From the NCBI RefSeq assembly GCF_006575665.1, contig NZ_CP041253.1, positions 4,439,001 through 4,503,000 of the forward strand: a stretch of DNA of 64,000 nucleotides, given 5' to 3'. The first letter of the stretch is position 1, and each line of letters opens with the position of its first letter. Shown here in pieces: positions 15,794 through 24,623 of the stretch. The DNA comes from Echinicola soli (GTDB taxonomy: Bacteria > Bacteroidota > Bacteroidia > Cytophagales > Cyclobacteriaceae). Made by a program: the position numbers and the translations under genes. A model generated the notes under the pieces. That model ran no database searches. It had not been told where the DNA came from and saw only the letters and a program-made list of their open reading frames with translations.

Positions 15794-16117
15794 ATGGACA
15801 ACGCACATAAATTACGAGTTCTCAATCGATTTAGGATCATCAGCTATGCAGAAGGTATTTCCTACCTCCTCCTACTGTTTATCGCCATGCCGCTAAAGTA
15901 CACCATGGACATGCCCCTGGCGGTAAAATACACAGGCTGGGTGCACGGCCTTCTTTTCATTGCTTATGTTTACCTTATTTTCCCGACACGGAGAAGCCTT
16001 AATTGGACGTTTCGTAGGACTTTATTTGCCCTAATTGCCTCCGTCCTGCCATTTGGCCCTTTCCTTTTTGACAGGAAATTGCGCCAGCAAGGACATCAAA
16101 TAGAGGATCAGAATTAA
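15794..16117 (+). CDS. DUF3817 small membrane protein
   Basis: A 107-residue protein with three membrane segments: SYAEGISYLLLLFIAMPLKY, GWVHGLLFIAYVYLIFP and TLFALIASVLPFGPFLF. This pattern, with the conserved YxEGxSYLxLL and the G-x-x-H-G motif, is the DUF3817 family of unknown function. The start is the ATG at 15794 (DNAHKLRVLNRFR), not the in-frame ATG at 15752, which lies within the upstream gene. It directly follows the HolD-like gene and is 20 bases before the next gene. Confidence 0.85.
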   Translation: MDNAHKLRVLNRFRIISYAEGISYLLLLFIAMPLKYTMDMPLAVKYTGWVHGLLFIAYVYLIFPTRRSLNWTFRRTLFALIASVLPFGPFLFDRKLRQQGHQIEDQN

Positions 16118-16137
16118 CGATCAGATCGTAAGGAATC

Positions 16138-17154
16138 ATGATAGATAAAAAGAAACATATCTATCCCATCCGAAGTGGCCTGCGCACCTACCTTATTAAA
16201 TACGGCAGGGAAGTGGACATTCCTGTGCACTATAAAGAGCTCTTAAGGTTTATGAGCTCCATTTCACTCTATGATTCCAGAGGAAATGATACGCTTTGGG
16301 AAACGGTCTTTTACAATGAACAGGACCGGGCAGACATCTATTATAACCTCCGAAAGATCTATGCCATCCTCAAAGCTGAAGGTGATATGAGTGTCATGCA
16401 GCACCTTTATGTGGACAGGGTGGATCTATGTACCTACGGCAACACAAAACCTTTCCGTATCCGAATCGTCAATCGCATCAATGATAATTTCGATTATTTT
16501 TATGTAAAAACGGCAGATGCTTCACGAGTGTACGGGCTGGAGCTTGAACACCTCCTCTCTCCAAACCGCATCAGCTATTTAGTTTACCAAGATACGCTGA
16601 TCGAAGAACATATTGCCGGAATTCCCGGAGAGCAATTTATGCGGACTCAAATCAAGGATCCATTGCTGAACCCTATCCGGATATCCAAGGAATTTGTCAA
16701 ATTTAACGAGCGTTGCTTTGTAAGACTATTGGGCGACATGCATTCCTCAAACTTTGTGGTGGACGTAACACCTGATTTCGAAGAAATCCATTACAGAATC
16801 AGGGCCATTGACTTTGACCAGCAGTCCTACGAGGGAAGAAAAACCGTCTACCTCCCACAATATTACAAGCAAAACAACACCCTTATCCAACTGGGCATCA
16901 AGCACATTACCCCTGAATCCATGGCACAATACCAGCGTGAAGAGCGGGCACTGATCGCCTTTAGGCTTAAGACCTCTACCATAGAAATCGAAGACATCCT
17001 TTACAGTATGGAAAGGGATATCATTGCCCCCATCGAAAATGTGGAGAGCTTAAAGGAGGACCTTTCCAAACACTATAAAACCTCTGCCTTTCTGGACTGC
17101 AAAAACATGGGAGAAATCCTTCGTCATAGTTTGAGGCAGGTGCTCCATAAATAG
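16138..17154 (+). CDS. unrecognised protein with kinase-like catalytic loop
   Basis: A 338-residue cytosolic protein that I cannot place in a named family. The C-terminal half carries what looks like the core of the protein-kinase-like/aminoglycoside-phosphotransferase fold. A possible hinge is YLVYQDTLIEEHIAGIPG near residues 147-164. A catalytic loop follows at L198-G-D-M-H202-S-S-N205, then a metal motif I224-D225-F226-D227. In the fold these would be the catalytic/metal-binding residues. The expected ATP lysine could be K124 in FYVKTADASR, with E135 or E137 as its partner, but there is no clear glycine loop. It may be a phosphotransferase or a degenerate pseudokinase. It follows the DUF3817 gene by 20 bases. 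Confidence 0.65.
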   Translation: MIDKKKHIYPIRSGLRTYLIKYGREVDIPVHYKELLRFMSSISLYDSRGNDTLWETVFYNEQDRADIYYNLRKIYAILKAEGDMSVMQHLYVDRVDLCTYGNTKPFRIRIVNRINDNFDYFYVKTADASRVYGLELEHLLSPNRISYLVYQDTLIEEHIAGIPGEQFMRTQIKDPLLNPIRISKEFVKFNERCFVRLLGDMHSSNFVVDVTPDFEEIHYRIRAIDFDQQSYEGRKTVYLPQYYKQNNTLIQLGIKHITPESMAQYQREERALIAFRLKTSTIEIEDILYSMERDIIAPIENVESLKEDLSKHYKTSAFLDCKNMGEILRHSLRQVLHK

Positions 17155-17588
17155 AGTAAAGCGATCATGAACGACAGTTATCGGAAAAGGTCGTATTTTC
17201 TTAACTACCTCCAAAAAGTGTGACCACATGGGCTAAAAACCACCTTTTCCATATAAAACAGGGTACCAAAAGAGTAGCTTATTGTATTAATAAGGGACTG
17301 AATCCGGTTTTCCGTTTAGCACCAACTTACTTAGACTACTTATTTTTACCAATATCAATTCCAAATTATTGTTAAATCAAAACAATACCACATCCCTGTA
17401 GGTTATATTACGTATAAACAATTAAGACTTGGCACAGAATATGTTTTAAATTAAGCAGCCGAAACAAGATGAAATCAGAAGGATTTTTACCTGTTTCATA
17501 TTACCAGCCATTTTCATTTCGAAAATGACTGATACACAAATTTTAATTTAGTTAATCATTAACGTATAATTTTAAAACCATCACAACT
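17155..17588. other. intergenic upstream of dps
   Basis: About 430 AT-rich bases with no gene. No complete TTG/TAnnTTTG promoter was found, although the dps promoter must be here. Confidence 0.5.
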
Positions 17589-18077
17589 ATGATTACTTCA
17601 GAAAAAAGAGTTTTTAAGAAATTAGGTTATAACGCCGAAGAATCAGAGAAAATCGTCAAATCACTTAATAAATTACTGGCCAACTACCATGTGCATTATC
17701 AAAAGCTAAGGAATTTTCACTGGAATGTGACCGGGGGAGACTTTTTTGACCTGCATGAGAAGTTTGAGGAACTGTACACTGAGTCTTTCGAAAATATCGA
17801 CTTGATTGCCGAGAGAATCAGGATTTTTGGCATGACCCCACTGAGCTTGATCAAAGAATACCTGGAGCATTCCGATATTACTGAGGTGGGAACCGACCTG
17901 TCATCGGATAAAATGGTAAAAGAAGTCCTCAAAGACTTTGAAATCCTAGCAGAAAACATGAACGAATGTGCAGAAAGTGTTGCAGAACTTGGCGATTCCG
18001 CCACAGAGGATATGCTGATCGCCATGATCAAGAGCATCGAGCTGCATCACTGGATGCTCACTTCATTTCTTAAGTAA
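17589..18077 (+). CDS. dps: Dps-family ferritin-like DNA-binding protein
   Basis: A 162-residue four-helix-bundle protein of the Dps family, which assembles as a dodecamer, oxidises and stores iron and protects DNA under oxidative or starvation stress. The interface ferroxidase signature is seen as YHVHYQKLRNFHWNVTGGDF, with H44, H56 and E60 at the expected spacing. There is no long lysine-rich N-terminal tail, so DNA binding is uncertain. It is a single-gene unit with a strong bidirectional terminator just downstream, convergent with ppc. Confidence 0.93.
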   Translation: MITSEKRVFKKLGYNAEESEKIVKSLNKLLANYHVHYQKLRNFHWNVTGGDFFDLHEKFEELYTESFENIDLIAERIRIFGMTPLSLIKEYLEHSDITEVGTDLSSDKMVKEVLKDFEILAENMNECAESVAELGDSATEDMLIAMIKSIELHHWMLTSFLK

Positions 18078-18103
18078 TTAACTTTAAGTAAAAATAAAAC
18101 CTA

Positions 18104-18142
18104 AAAAAATCCCCGATCAATTTGGATCGGGGATTTTTTTTT
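18104..18142. terminator. bidirectional terminator between dps and ppc
   Basis: A perfect 11-bp stem AATCCCCGATC/GATCGGGGATT (18108-18118 and 18125-18135), flanked by an A-tract on the left and nine T's on the right, so it can end transcription from both convergent genes. Confidence 0.9.
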
Positions 18143-18159
18143 GAGTCATGTGGTATACC

Positions 18160-20709
18160 TTATGCTGCGTTTCTCGCTGCATTGATAATACCAAACATAG
18201 TCCTTAGAATCAATTTCTGCAAGACCGTATTTTCCTTCCCTGCCTCCAGCATTTCCTGAATGGCATACTGCTGAATGGTGATGAGCGGCAATACTATTTT
18301 TTCCCGAATTTCTATAGATTGTCTACTTACAGCGTTATCTTCCAAGAGCTCATTCATTCCAGAAATTTCCAGTATTTTCTTAAATGACTGTTGATATTCT
18401 GCATGCATCAGCTCCCAGAAACCGCCATATTCCTTATCATCTTTAAGGTAGGCCGTGGCAGGATAATAGGATTTGGCCAGTGACTGCATGGAATTGCCCA
18501 TCAGAGAGCGGAAGAAAAGGGAGTCCTGGTATAGTTTGGCTACCTGATCCTTTTTGCCTCTTTTTTCCATTTCACTAATAGCCTTGCCTACACCGTAAAA
18601 ACCTGGGATATTTTGCTTCATTTGTGCCCAAGACCCGACAAAAGGAATAGCCCTCAGGTCTTCAAACTTCATCGCTTCACCTTTGCTTCTCTTCAATGGT
18701 CTCGAACCGATATTGGTCTTGCCAAAGAACTTGAGCGGTGTCACTTTTTCCAAGTAGGACACAAACTGCGGATGGCTCTTAAACTCCTTATAAGCTTGAT
18801 AACTGATATCAGCCATTTCATCGATCAATGCTCTTTGGTCATCGGTAAGCCTATTTTCTTCAGTTGGATACAAGTGATTTTCCAGCCCTGCACTGAGCAA
18901 TTGCTCCAAGTTATACGTACAGGAAACGGGTTTACCATAATTTGCACTAATGGTCTGTCCCTGGATGGTCACCTGGATTTCTTCATTTTCCACTTGGTCA
19001 CCCAGCGAAGCGTAGAAGTTGTGCATATTTCCACCACCCCTGGCAGGAGGCCCACCCCTTCCGTCAAAGAACACTACGCTGACTTCATATTTTCGGGAAG
19101 CTTTAGTCAGTTCTTCTTTAGCACGCAAAATCGACCAATTGGCTCGGATATAGCCACCGTCTTTGGTTCCATCTGAGAAGCCCAGCATGATACTTTGCTT
19201 TTTACCTCTTGACTTCAAGTGTGCAGAATACACCTTGTTTGAATAAAGACGCTCCATGATTTCCGGCGCTGCTGCCAAATCATCGATAGTCTCAAATAAT
19301 GGCACAATATCAAGCTTCAAATCTCCCTTTGGAGCCAGTGTAAGCTTATTCAATTGGTACACCTGAAGGATGTGCAGTTCCGATTGGCAGTTGGAGATAA
19401 TGTACCGGTGAAGGCCTTCACTGCCGTTATTGTCCTGTACATAACTGATAGACGCGATGCTCTCCAACATCTCCTGATGGAATTCATCCTTAAGTGATTT
19501 CGGATTTGGCAACTCCTTAAAAGAAAGGATTGTATTAATTTGCTCTTCCTCAGTGCCTTCCTGGTATTTCTTTAGGGCATCCTTTCCTTGGCTCACCTCG
19601 ATGATTTCTTCCCATAGAGCGGCGTGTTTTCTACTGTCCTGGCGCATGTCCATGGAGGCGAAATAAAAACCAAACACATTTACCTTTAGGATAAACTCAT
19701 CCAGAATATCCAAGAAGAGCCCATCGTGCGACTCGATGATGATCCCTCTAGCCTTCAAAAGAATCTTCAGCAAGTCTTCTTTTGACTTCAGTACTTTTTC
19801 TCCACCATAAAGGGTCTTATAGATGCCGTTTTCAGCTTCCAGCATCAGCGACTCTACGCCTTTGAAGGTCATTCTTCTTCTGACCTTTCTTACATCCCTG
19901 TACAGGCACCTAAGGATCGTCTCCTGAAGCTTATCCGCTACATCCATGGTGATTTGATGTGTCACGAAAGGATTTCCATCACGGTCACCGCCTGGCCAGA
20001 AACCTACTTTGAGCAGGTCTGGATTATCCCATTCGTGCAAGGGAATATCGAGCTTTCTGAGGACCCTGGCCATGATATCCGGAATACTCTTATAGAAGAC
20101 GTGTTCCAAAAACCAACACAAGCTGACCGCCTCCTCATAAGGAGAAGGCTTTTCCTTATTGATAAAGGCTGTCTTGCCCAATTGCCTCAGCAAGGCATCA
20201 ATGCTGCCCAAATCATCTTTCCGGATCGCCGACTCTAAATCAGTGATGATGGCCAACACATTTCCTGGATAAAACTGGGTAGGGTGCGCCGTCAGCGTCA
20301 GACGGATAGAGAAAGTCCGTAGCTTCTCGATCAGCTCAGCCTTCTTCTTATCGCTTTCCACCCTGGAAATCAATGCGTTCATGGTACCTTTACCTTTTAC
20401 ATCATTGATTTTCTCGAAGGCAGCATCTTCAATAGAGTCAAAAAGAACAACCTGTCTTTCTACATATTGAACCAGCTGAAACAGTAAATTGTGTTTTTCC
20501 TTGGATGAATCTGAGGCTAACATACCCTCAAAAAATGAGTTGATAATCTCTTTTGGGGTTTTCCCCTCTGCAAAGCCTTTTTTACATTCCGAAGATAAAA
20601 TTGGAAGCAATGTTCCCGTCCGGTAAATGTCATCAAAAGGCAGATCTAGAAATAAACTGTTGTAAATGGTAAACCGCTTGGCTATCTCAGTCTGGTAGGT
20701 ATTTGACAT
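18160..20709 (-). CDS. ppc: phosphoenolpyruvate carboxylase
   Basis: PEPC carboxylates phosphoenolpyruvate with bicarbonate to oxaloacetate, refilling the TCA cycle. At 849 residues it is slightly shorter than the usual 880-970. Catalytic blocks are present: LTAHPTQFYPG near residue 138, GGDRDGNP near 240, LGFSDGTKDGGYI, FDGRGGPPARGGG (mobile loop) and IGSRPLKRS, then FVGSWAQMKQNIPGFYG. Two departures from the textbook protein are visible. The TAHPTE motif reads TAHPTQ, and the terminal QNTG tripeptide region reads RNAA. Both could be normal in the Bacteroidota branch. The start is the ATG at 20709, after a long AT-rich leader. Confidence 0.95.
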   Translation of the reverse strand: MSNTYQTEIAKRFTIYNSLFLDLPFDDIYRTGTLLPILSSECKKGFAEGKTPKEIINSFFEGMLASDSSKEKHNLLFQLVQYVERQVVLFDSIEDAAFEKINDVKGKGTMNALISRVESDKKKAELIEKLRTFSIRLTLTAHPTQFYPGNVLAIITDLESAIRKDDLGSIDALLRQLGKTAFINKEKPSPYEEAVSLCWFLEHVFYKSIPDIMARVLRKLDIPLHEWDNPDLLKVGFWPGGDRDGNPFVTHQITMDVADKLQETILRCLYRDVRKVRRRMTFKGVESLMLEAENGIYKTLYGGEKVLKSKEDLLKILLKARGIIIESHDGLFLDILDEFILKVNVFGFYFASMDMRQDSRKHAALWEEIIEVSQGKDALKKYQEGTEEEQINTILSFKELPNPKSLKDEFHQEMLESIASISYVQDNNGSEGLHRYIISNCQSELHILQVYQLNKLTLAPKGDLKLDIVPLFETIDDLAAAPEIMERLYSNKVYSAHLKSRGKKQSIMLGFSDGTKDGGYIRANWSILRAKEELTKASRKYEVSVVFFDGRGGPPARGGGNMHNFYASLGDQVENEEIQVTIQGQTISANYGKPVSCTYNLEQLLSAGLENHLYPTEENRLTDDQRALIDEMADISYQAYKEFKSHPQFVSYLEKVTPLKFFGKTNIGSRPLKRSKGEAMKFEDLRAIPFVGSWAQMKQNIPGFYGVGKAISEMEKRGKKDQVAKLYQDSLFFRSLMGNSMQSLAKSYYPATAYLKDDKEYGGFWELMHAEYQQSFKKILEISGMNELLEDNAVSRQSIEIREKIVLPLITIQQYAIQEMLEAGKENTVLQKLILRTMFGIINAARNAA

Positions 20710-21042
20710 GGTTTATAGTTACTTTTTTATGAAAATTTTAATTTAATCAAAATATATCGAATTAAAAACAATTTGATTAAAACAACCCTAATTTACAATA
20801 AAATATTCACAAAAACACTATTTTCATTGATTATTTTTTAAAAAAACAACGTTTTATACGATGATTTAACAAAACATTGTCGAATTTATTTAAGTATCAA
20901 AATTTACACCTCAGATCAATCACACCGCCCAGCCTATTGATAAGAGACAGATAATCAAACGAATGCAAAATACTCGGTAAACTTTGGGCATCATTTTCAA
21001 AAAATAATTACCTTAACCCTCCTAAAAAAACACCCCAAACTT
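20710..21042. other. divergent AT-rich intergenic region
   Basis: Separates ppc and the lactonase gene. Very AT-rich, with no gene and no complete promoter match that I could find. Confidence 0.45.
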
Positions 21043-22221
21043 GTGAAATCATTATTATCTCCCTTACTTCTTATCGCCATGTGTACCACGTTTTCTTGCC
21101 ACTCATCAAGCACGCAAGAAGCATCACAATCAAACACTGACTCATTGGCCGCCCCCATCACCTTTTGGCTGGGCACCTATACCTCCCAACCAAGCGAGGG
21201 ATTCCACCTGATTTCTTTCCAACAGGAGACCTCCACCTTTGATTCCGTGCTGATGGAAAGTGACATCAACAATCCTTCTTTTGTGATCTCCAATAAACCA
21301 GGGGATTTGGTATTTGCGGTCCAGGAAGAAGGTGGGGAAGACGGAGGCAGTGTTTGCTCTTTTAGATTTGACCAGACTGCCAATACCCTCAAAAAACTCA
21401 GCACCAGCTCCACCATAGGCAGCGGACCGTGCTATATCACGTTGTCTCCAAATGAAAAGTTTATCTTTGCGGGCAATTATGGAAGTGGTGACCTGGCTGT
21501 CTTGCCTATCCAAGCAGATGGTACTTTGGGTGATGCTATCCAAACGATCAGTCATGCTGGATCCAGTGTAAATGAAGATAGACAGGCATCACCTCATGTC
21601 CACAGCCTCGTTTTTCACCCCAATGGAAAACAGCTCTTCGTGGCGGATCTGGGAACTGATAAGGTCTATATTTATGATTTTGACCCCAGCAGGGAGCAAC
21701 CACTATCTACCTCTATCCCAAGTCATTTTACTGTGAAGGCAGGATCAGGCCCTCGTCATTTAGTGTTTAACCAAGCAGGTGACAAAATCTACCTCGTCCA
21801 TGAAATGACTTCCGAGGTGGGGCTGTATGATTATAACCTGGAAGAAGACAAGATCACTCACTTAGACAGTTATGCACTTACGCCAAAAGGCTTTGCGGGT
21901 GACAAAGGCGCTGCTGAAATCAAGATCAGTGATGACGGCCAATTTCTATACACTTCCAATCGTGGCGATTCCAATGAAATTATTGTCTTCAAAATCAACC
22001 CACAAACGGGAACATTAGACAAGATTCAAGCCATCAGTTCAGGAGGCCAGACACCTAGGAATTTTGCCTTGTCTCCGGATGGTAATTTCCTATTTGTAGG
22101 CAACCAAAACTCCGATCAGATCCTGGCTTATGAAAGGAACCCACAATCTGGCATTATCAAAAAAACCAATGCTAAATTGGCGATACATCGACCGGTCTAT
22201 TTCTTTATGCTGGACAAATAA
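21043..22221 (+). CDS. lactonase-family beta-propeller lipoprotein
   Basis: A 392-residue lipoprotein (lipobox TTFSC, cysteine at residue 19) of the 7-bladed-propeller lactonase family related to 6-phosphogluconolactonase YbhE/Pgl. Repeating blades are seen as FWLGTYTS, GPCYITLSPNEKFIFAGNYGSGDL, HVHSLVFHPNGKQLFVADLG, GSGPRHLVFN, YTSNRGDSNEIIVFKI and TPRNFALSPDGNFLFVGNQNSDQI. Export with a lipid anchor argues against the cytosolic pentose-phosphate role, so the lactone substrate is unknown. The start is GTG at 21043. It is a monocistronic unit flanked by long AT-rich spacers. Confidence 0.88.
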   Translation: MKSLLSPLLLIAMCTTFSCHSSSTQEASQSNTDSLAAPITFWLGTYTSQPSEGFHLISFQQETSTFDSVLMESDINNPSFVISNKPGDLVFAVQEEGGEDGGSVCSFRFDQTANTLKKLSTSSTIGSGPCYITLSPNEKFIFAGNYGSGDLAVLPIQADGTLGDAIQTISHAGSSVNEDRQASPHVHSLVFHPNGKQLFVADLGTDKVYIYDFDPSREQPLSTSIPSHFTVKAGSGPRHLVFNQAGDKIYLVHEMTSEVGLYDYNLEEDKITHLDSYALTPKGFAGDKGAAEIKISDDGQFLYTSNRGDSNEIIVFKINPQTGTLDKIQAISSGGQTPRNFALSPDGNFLFVGNQNSDQILAYERNPQSGIIKKTNAKLAIHRPVYFFMLDK

Positions 22222-22561
22222 CGGTAAATTCTAAAAAGCATAAATTAATTTACCCATTGATTCACAATTATTTATTAACAAAAAAAATGATTGAAAAACG
22301 AAATTACGCATAACAAGTAAAAAACACTTAACCGAATTAATTGCAAAAAAAATATTGAACAATAATATTTTACAGTAAAAAATATTGTGTTAACCGATAA
22401 AAACCGTACAAATAATCATTAACAAATTCAGGGTTTCAGGTGAATTATATATTACCGGTATTTTATCTTTTAAAAAAATATTTTATTCAAATAGTGCTAA
22501 TGTAAAAACAATCACTACCTTTGATTCATTAATTAAAACATCATTTATTATCATTATTACT
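22222..22561. other. AT-rich region upstream of cold-shock gene
   Basis: No gene. It is very rich in A/T runs, with the -7 box at 22516-22523. If transcription begins there, the leader is only about 30 bases, so a long thermosensor leader is not required. Confidence 0.5.
22516..22523 (+). promoter_or_regulatory. candidate -7 box of cold-shock gene
   Basis: TACCTTTG fits TAnnTTTG, 38 bases before the ATG at 22562. No TTG at the expected position. Confidence 0.45.
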
Positions 22562-22753
22562 ATGAACACAGGAAGAGTTAAATTTTTTAACGAATCTAAA
22601 GGATTCGGTTTCATTATTGACGACGAGTCATCAAAAGAATATTTCGTACACATCACCGGTTTGGTAGATGAAGTTAAAGAAGATGACGAAGTGACTTTCG
22701 ACCTTAAAGAAGGAAGAAAGGGTCTTAATGCCGTGAATGTAAAATTATCATAA
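22562..22753 (+). CDS. CspA-family cold-shock protein
   Basis: A 63-residue single cold-shock domain that binds single-stranded RNA/DNA and melts RNA structure. RNP1 is K13-G-F-G-F-I18 and RNP2 is Y27-F-V-H-I31; the usual FVHHS/FVHYS reads FVHIT. The rest of the barrel is normal length (VTFDLKEGRKGLNAVNVKL). The gene has its own -7 box upstream and a perfect palindromic terminator 30 bases downstream, so it is monocistronic. It may be temperature-regulated as in the family, but no direct evidence is seen. Confidence 0.93.
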   Translation: MNTGRVKFFNESKGFGFIIDDESSKEYFVHITGLVDEVKEDDEVTFDLKEGRKGLNAVNVKLS

Positions 22754-22782
22754 GATATAGCATTTAGTGACATTATTATGAG

Positions 22783-22812
22783 AGCTATCAGCTGCAGCTG
22801 ATAGCTTTTTTC
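22783..22812 (+). terminator. terminator after cold-shock gene
   Basis: A perfect 24-base palindrome AGCTATCAGCTG/CAGCTGATAGCT at 22783-22806, followed by six T's. It overlaps the end of the convergent GH43 gene and could serve both. Confidence 0.9.
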
Positions 22813-23773
22813 ATTTTTCCTTGTACAGATAGTGCCAGGTTTTTGGGTACATTTTCAGCACTGTATTACCATTTTTATCCTCGACAAAATCCATTTTGAT
22901 CACTGCCGTTTTGCGAGGGCTTACGGTACTTTCATCGTGATGGGTATGGAAGACATAATTCCACTCCCCTGCTTCATCCTTAAAAACATCTCCGTGACCA
23001 GTCCCGGGAACCAGAAGCATCCCTTGGTGTAAAATCGGATTTTCAGGAGCTTTCTTCCAAGGCCCCGACGGTGATTCACTGACCGCATAGCCCACAGCAT
23101 ATTGCTTGCTTCTAAAATCATTGGCACTATAAAGGAGATAAAAAAGCCCTTCGTGCTGAATAATGGTAGGTCCTTCCGTTACCGTCCATTCTGCAGTTTC
23201 TGTCTTCTCCCATGGCACTGCCGCTTCAATACACAAACGGGTGCTTCCCGCCACCAAGCCACTATGATCTTCCTTTAACTCCGTCACGAAAATACGGTTT
23301 CCGCCATTGGCCACCTTTACATGATAAAGGTAAAGCTTACCGTCAGGGGCATTGTAAATGAAAGGGTCAATCATCCGCTGATCCAAGCTTATCGCCTCCT
23401 TATCCTGCTGTGTAAAAGGCCCCAAGGGACTCTCGCTACATGCAATGGCAATTTGCTCATTAGCGGTATAAGCCATATAATAGTACTTCCCCCTCTTGAA
23501 CACCTGTGGCGCCCAGAAGCCTTTATCTCCATACACCTGCTCCTTTCGAAGGCAAAATCCCTCAGAAAGCATTCCAAGAGGCCCTTCCCAGTTTTTAAGA
23601 TCAGTGGATTGATACACCAAAAAACCTTCATTGGCCCTACTGGTACCGTAAAGGTAATACGTGCCATCATCATGGAAAATAGTGGGATCAGCCAGGGTGA
23701 TGGTTTCTGCCGTTTGTGCGACACACCACTGGGTTGCTGATAAAAATATTAATACCAGTATTTGCTTTAGCAT
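22811..23773 (-). CDS. glycoside hydrolase family 43 enzyme
   Basis: A 320-residue exported enzyme with a five-bladed propeller of the GH43 family (arabinanase, xylosidase or related activities). The signal peptide is residues 1-20 (ending CVAQ). The catalytic trio is visible: D29 in LADPTIFHDDGTYYLYGTS (base), D in RMIDPFIYNAPDGKLYLYHV (pKa modulator), and E in VTEGPTIIQHEGLFYLLYS (acid). Bond specificity cannot be read. It ends on the shared terminator with the cold-shock gene. Upstream on the same strand is a small exported protein; it is not close to either SusCD pair. Confidence 0.9.
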   Translation of the reverse strand: MLKQILVLIFLSATQWCVAQTAETITLADPTIFHDDGTYYLYGTSRANEGFLVYQSTDLKNWEGPLGMLSEGFCLRKEQVYGDKGFWAPQVFKRGKYYYMAYTANEQIAIACSESPLGPFTQQDKEAISLDQRMIDPFIYNAPDGKLYLYHVKVANGGNRIFVTELKEDHSGLVAGSTRLCIEAAVPWEKTETAEWTVTEGPTIIQHEGLFYLLYSANDFRSKQYAVGYAVSESPSGPWKKAPENPILHQGMLLVPGTGHGDVFKDEAGEWNYVFHTHHDESTVSPRKTAVIKMDFVEDKNGNTVLKMYPKTWHYLYKEK

Positions 23774-23812
23774 AACATTCTTTTAGGGGTAAACAACTTC
23801 ATATACGTAATT

Positions 23813-24130
23813 TCATTTAATCATTTTGCTTCTCAAAATCCCAATCATCACCTTCAGTCCAATTCCATAGAAACTGGCTTCAGTGTTTATCATTGCTATT
23901 CCTGAGATGGAATAGCCAACATACCTGGAAAACGGAAATTCCAATTTGGGATTGATCACTAAACTGGGAGTCCTTTTGTTTTGATAAACCCAGTTAATAT
24001 CCGACTCCAGCACTACATAATTACTACCATAAATTGCAAAATCTCCATAAATAAATTTTTTTGTTGAAAACTGTGCTTGCAAATTACTGAAACTGAATAA
24101 GAAGCCTAAGACTAAAAATCCTTTTTTCAT
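23813..24130 (-). CDS. small exported protein, unknown
   Basis: A 105-residue protein with a signal peptide (residues 1-20, ending LQAQ) and then amphipathic beta strands (IYGDFAIYGSNYVVLESDINWVYQ; SRYVGYSISGIAMI; ASFYGIGLKVMIG), as in small outer-membrane beta-barrels. It is short for a barrel and ends abruptly in IGILRSKMIK, so it could be a truncated member of a porin-like family. I cannot name the family. It lies 39 bases before the GH43 gene on the same strand and may be cotranscribed with it. Confidence 0.55.
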   Translation of the reverse strand: MKKGFLVLGFLFSFSNLQAQFSTKKFIYGDFAIYGSNYVVLESDINWVYQNKRTPSLVINPKLEFPFSRYVGYSISGIAMINTEASFYGIGLKVMIGILRSKMIK

Positions 24131-24623
24131 ACCACTAAGAGATTAGAGATCCATTTCCTATAAAAATAATATAAAGACTCAAATTCATGGAAATTGGCAA
24201 AGAGTAAATCAATATTGATCATAAACCTGGTAAAACACCTTTACTTTATAAGTCTTGGGGTAATACCAACTGCACGTAGAAGATCATCCTTTCAAAGGAA
24301 TACCATATTCCAGCTGTTGTCCAAGTGGCCAAAAGCCCCGCCGCGGTGCATCTATTGCGCTAAAAATAGCCCCTCCCTCATGCAGGCAAACTCCTCGAGT
24401 AAGCTGCCAATAGCCTTTTTGAGCGGTATTTCGTCAAATCCATCTGGCTGCTAGACAGGCAAGCCAGCCTTCTTGCCCACACCCTTATTTAATTTCTTAA
24501 CGCCCAATACCTGCAAGGCGGATCCATTAATACAAGTTTTCTTAGTCCAGTGCGATTTTTTTTTATGGGTTTTCGGTGGAATACTTTACGCATAGTATTA
24601 CATATAGAGCCTTTTCTTTCACC
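24131..24623. other. intergenic, possible decayed reading frame on minus strand
   Basis: No intact gene. On the minus strand between about 24560 and 24240, one frame reads like protein interrupted by three in-frame stops: a stretch ending LNKGVGKKAGLPV, then QPDGFDEIPLKKAIGSLLEE, then HRGGAFGHLDNSWN, then KDDLLRAVGITPR. This has the look of a gene relic, but I cannot name the parent. Confidence 0.35.

Noticed and set aside
24194..24454. 86-codon open frame on the plus strand
   Set aside because: Opposite to the possible decayed frame; basic, low-complexity translation without family features.
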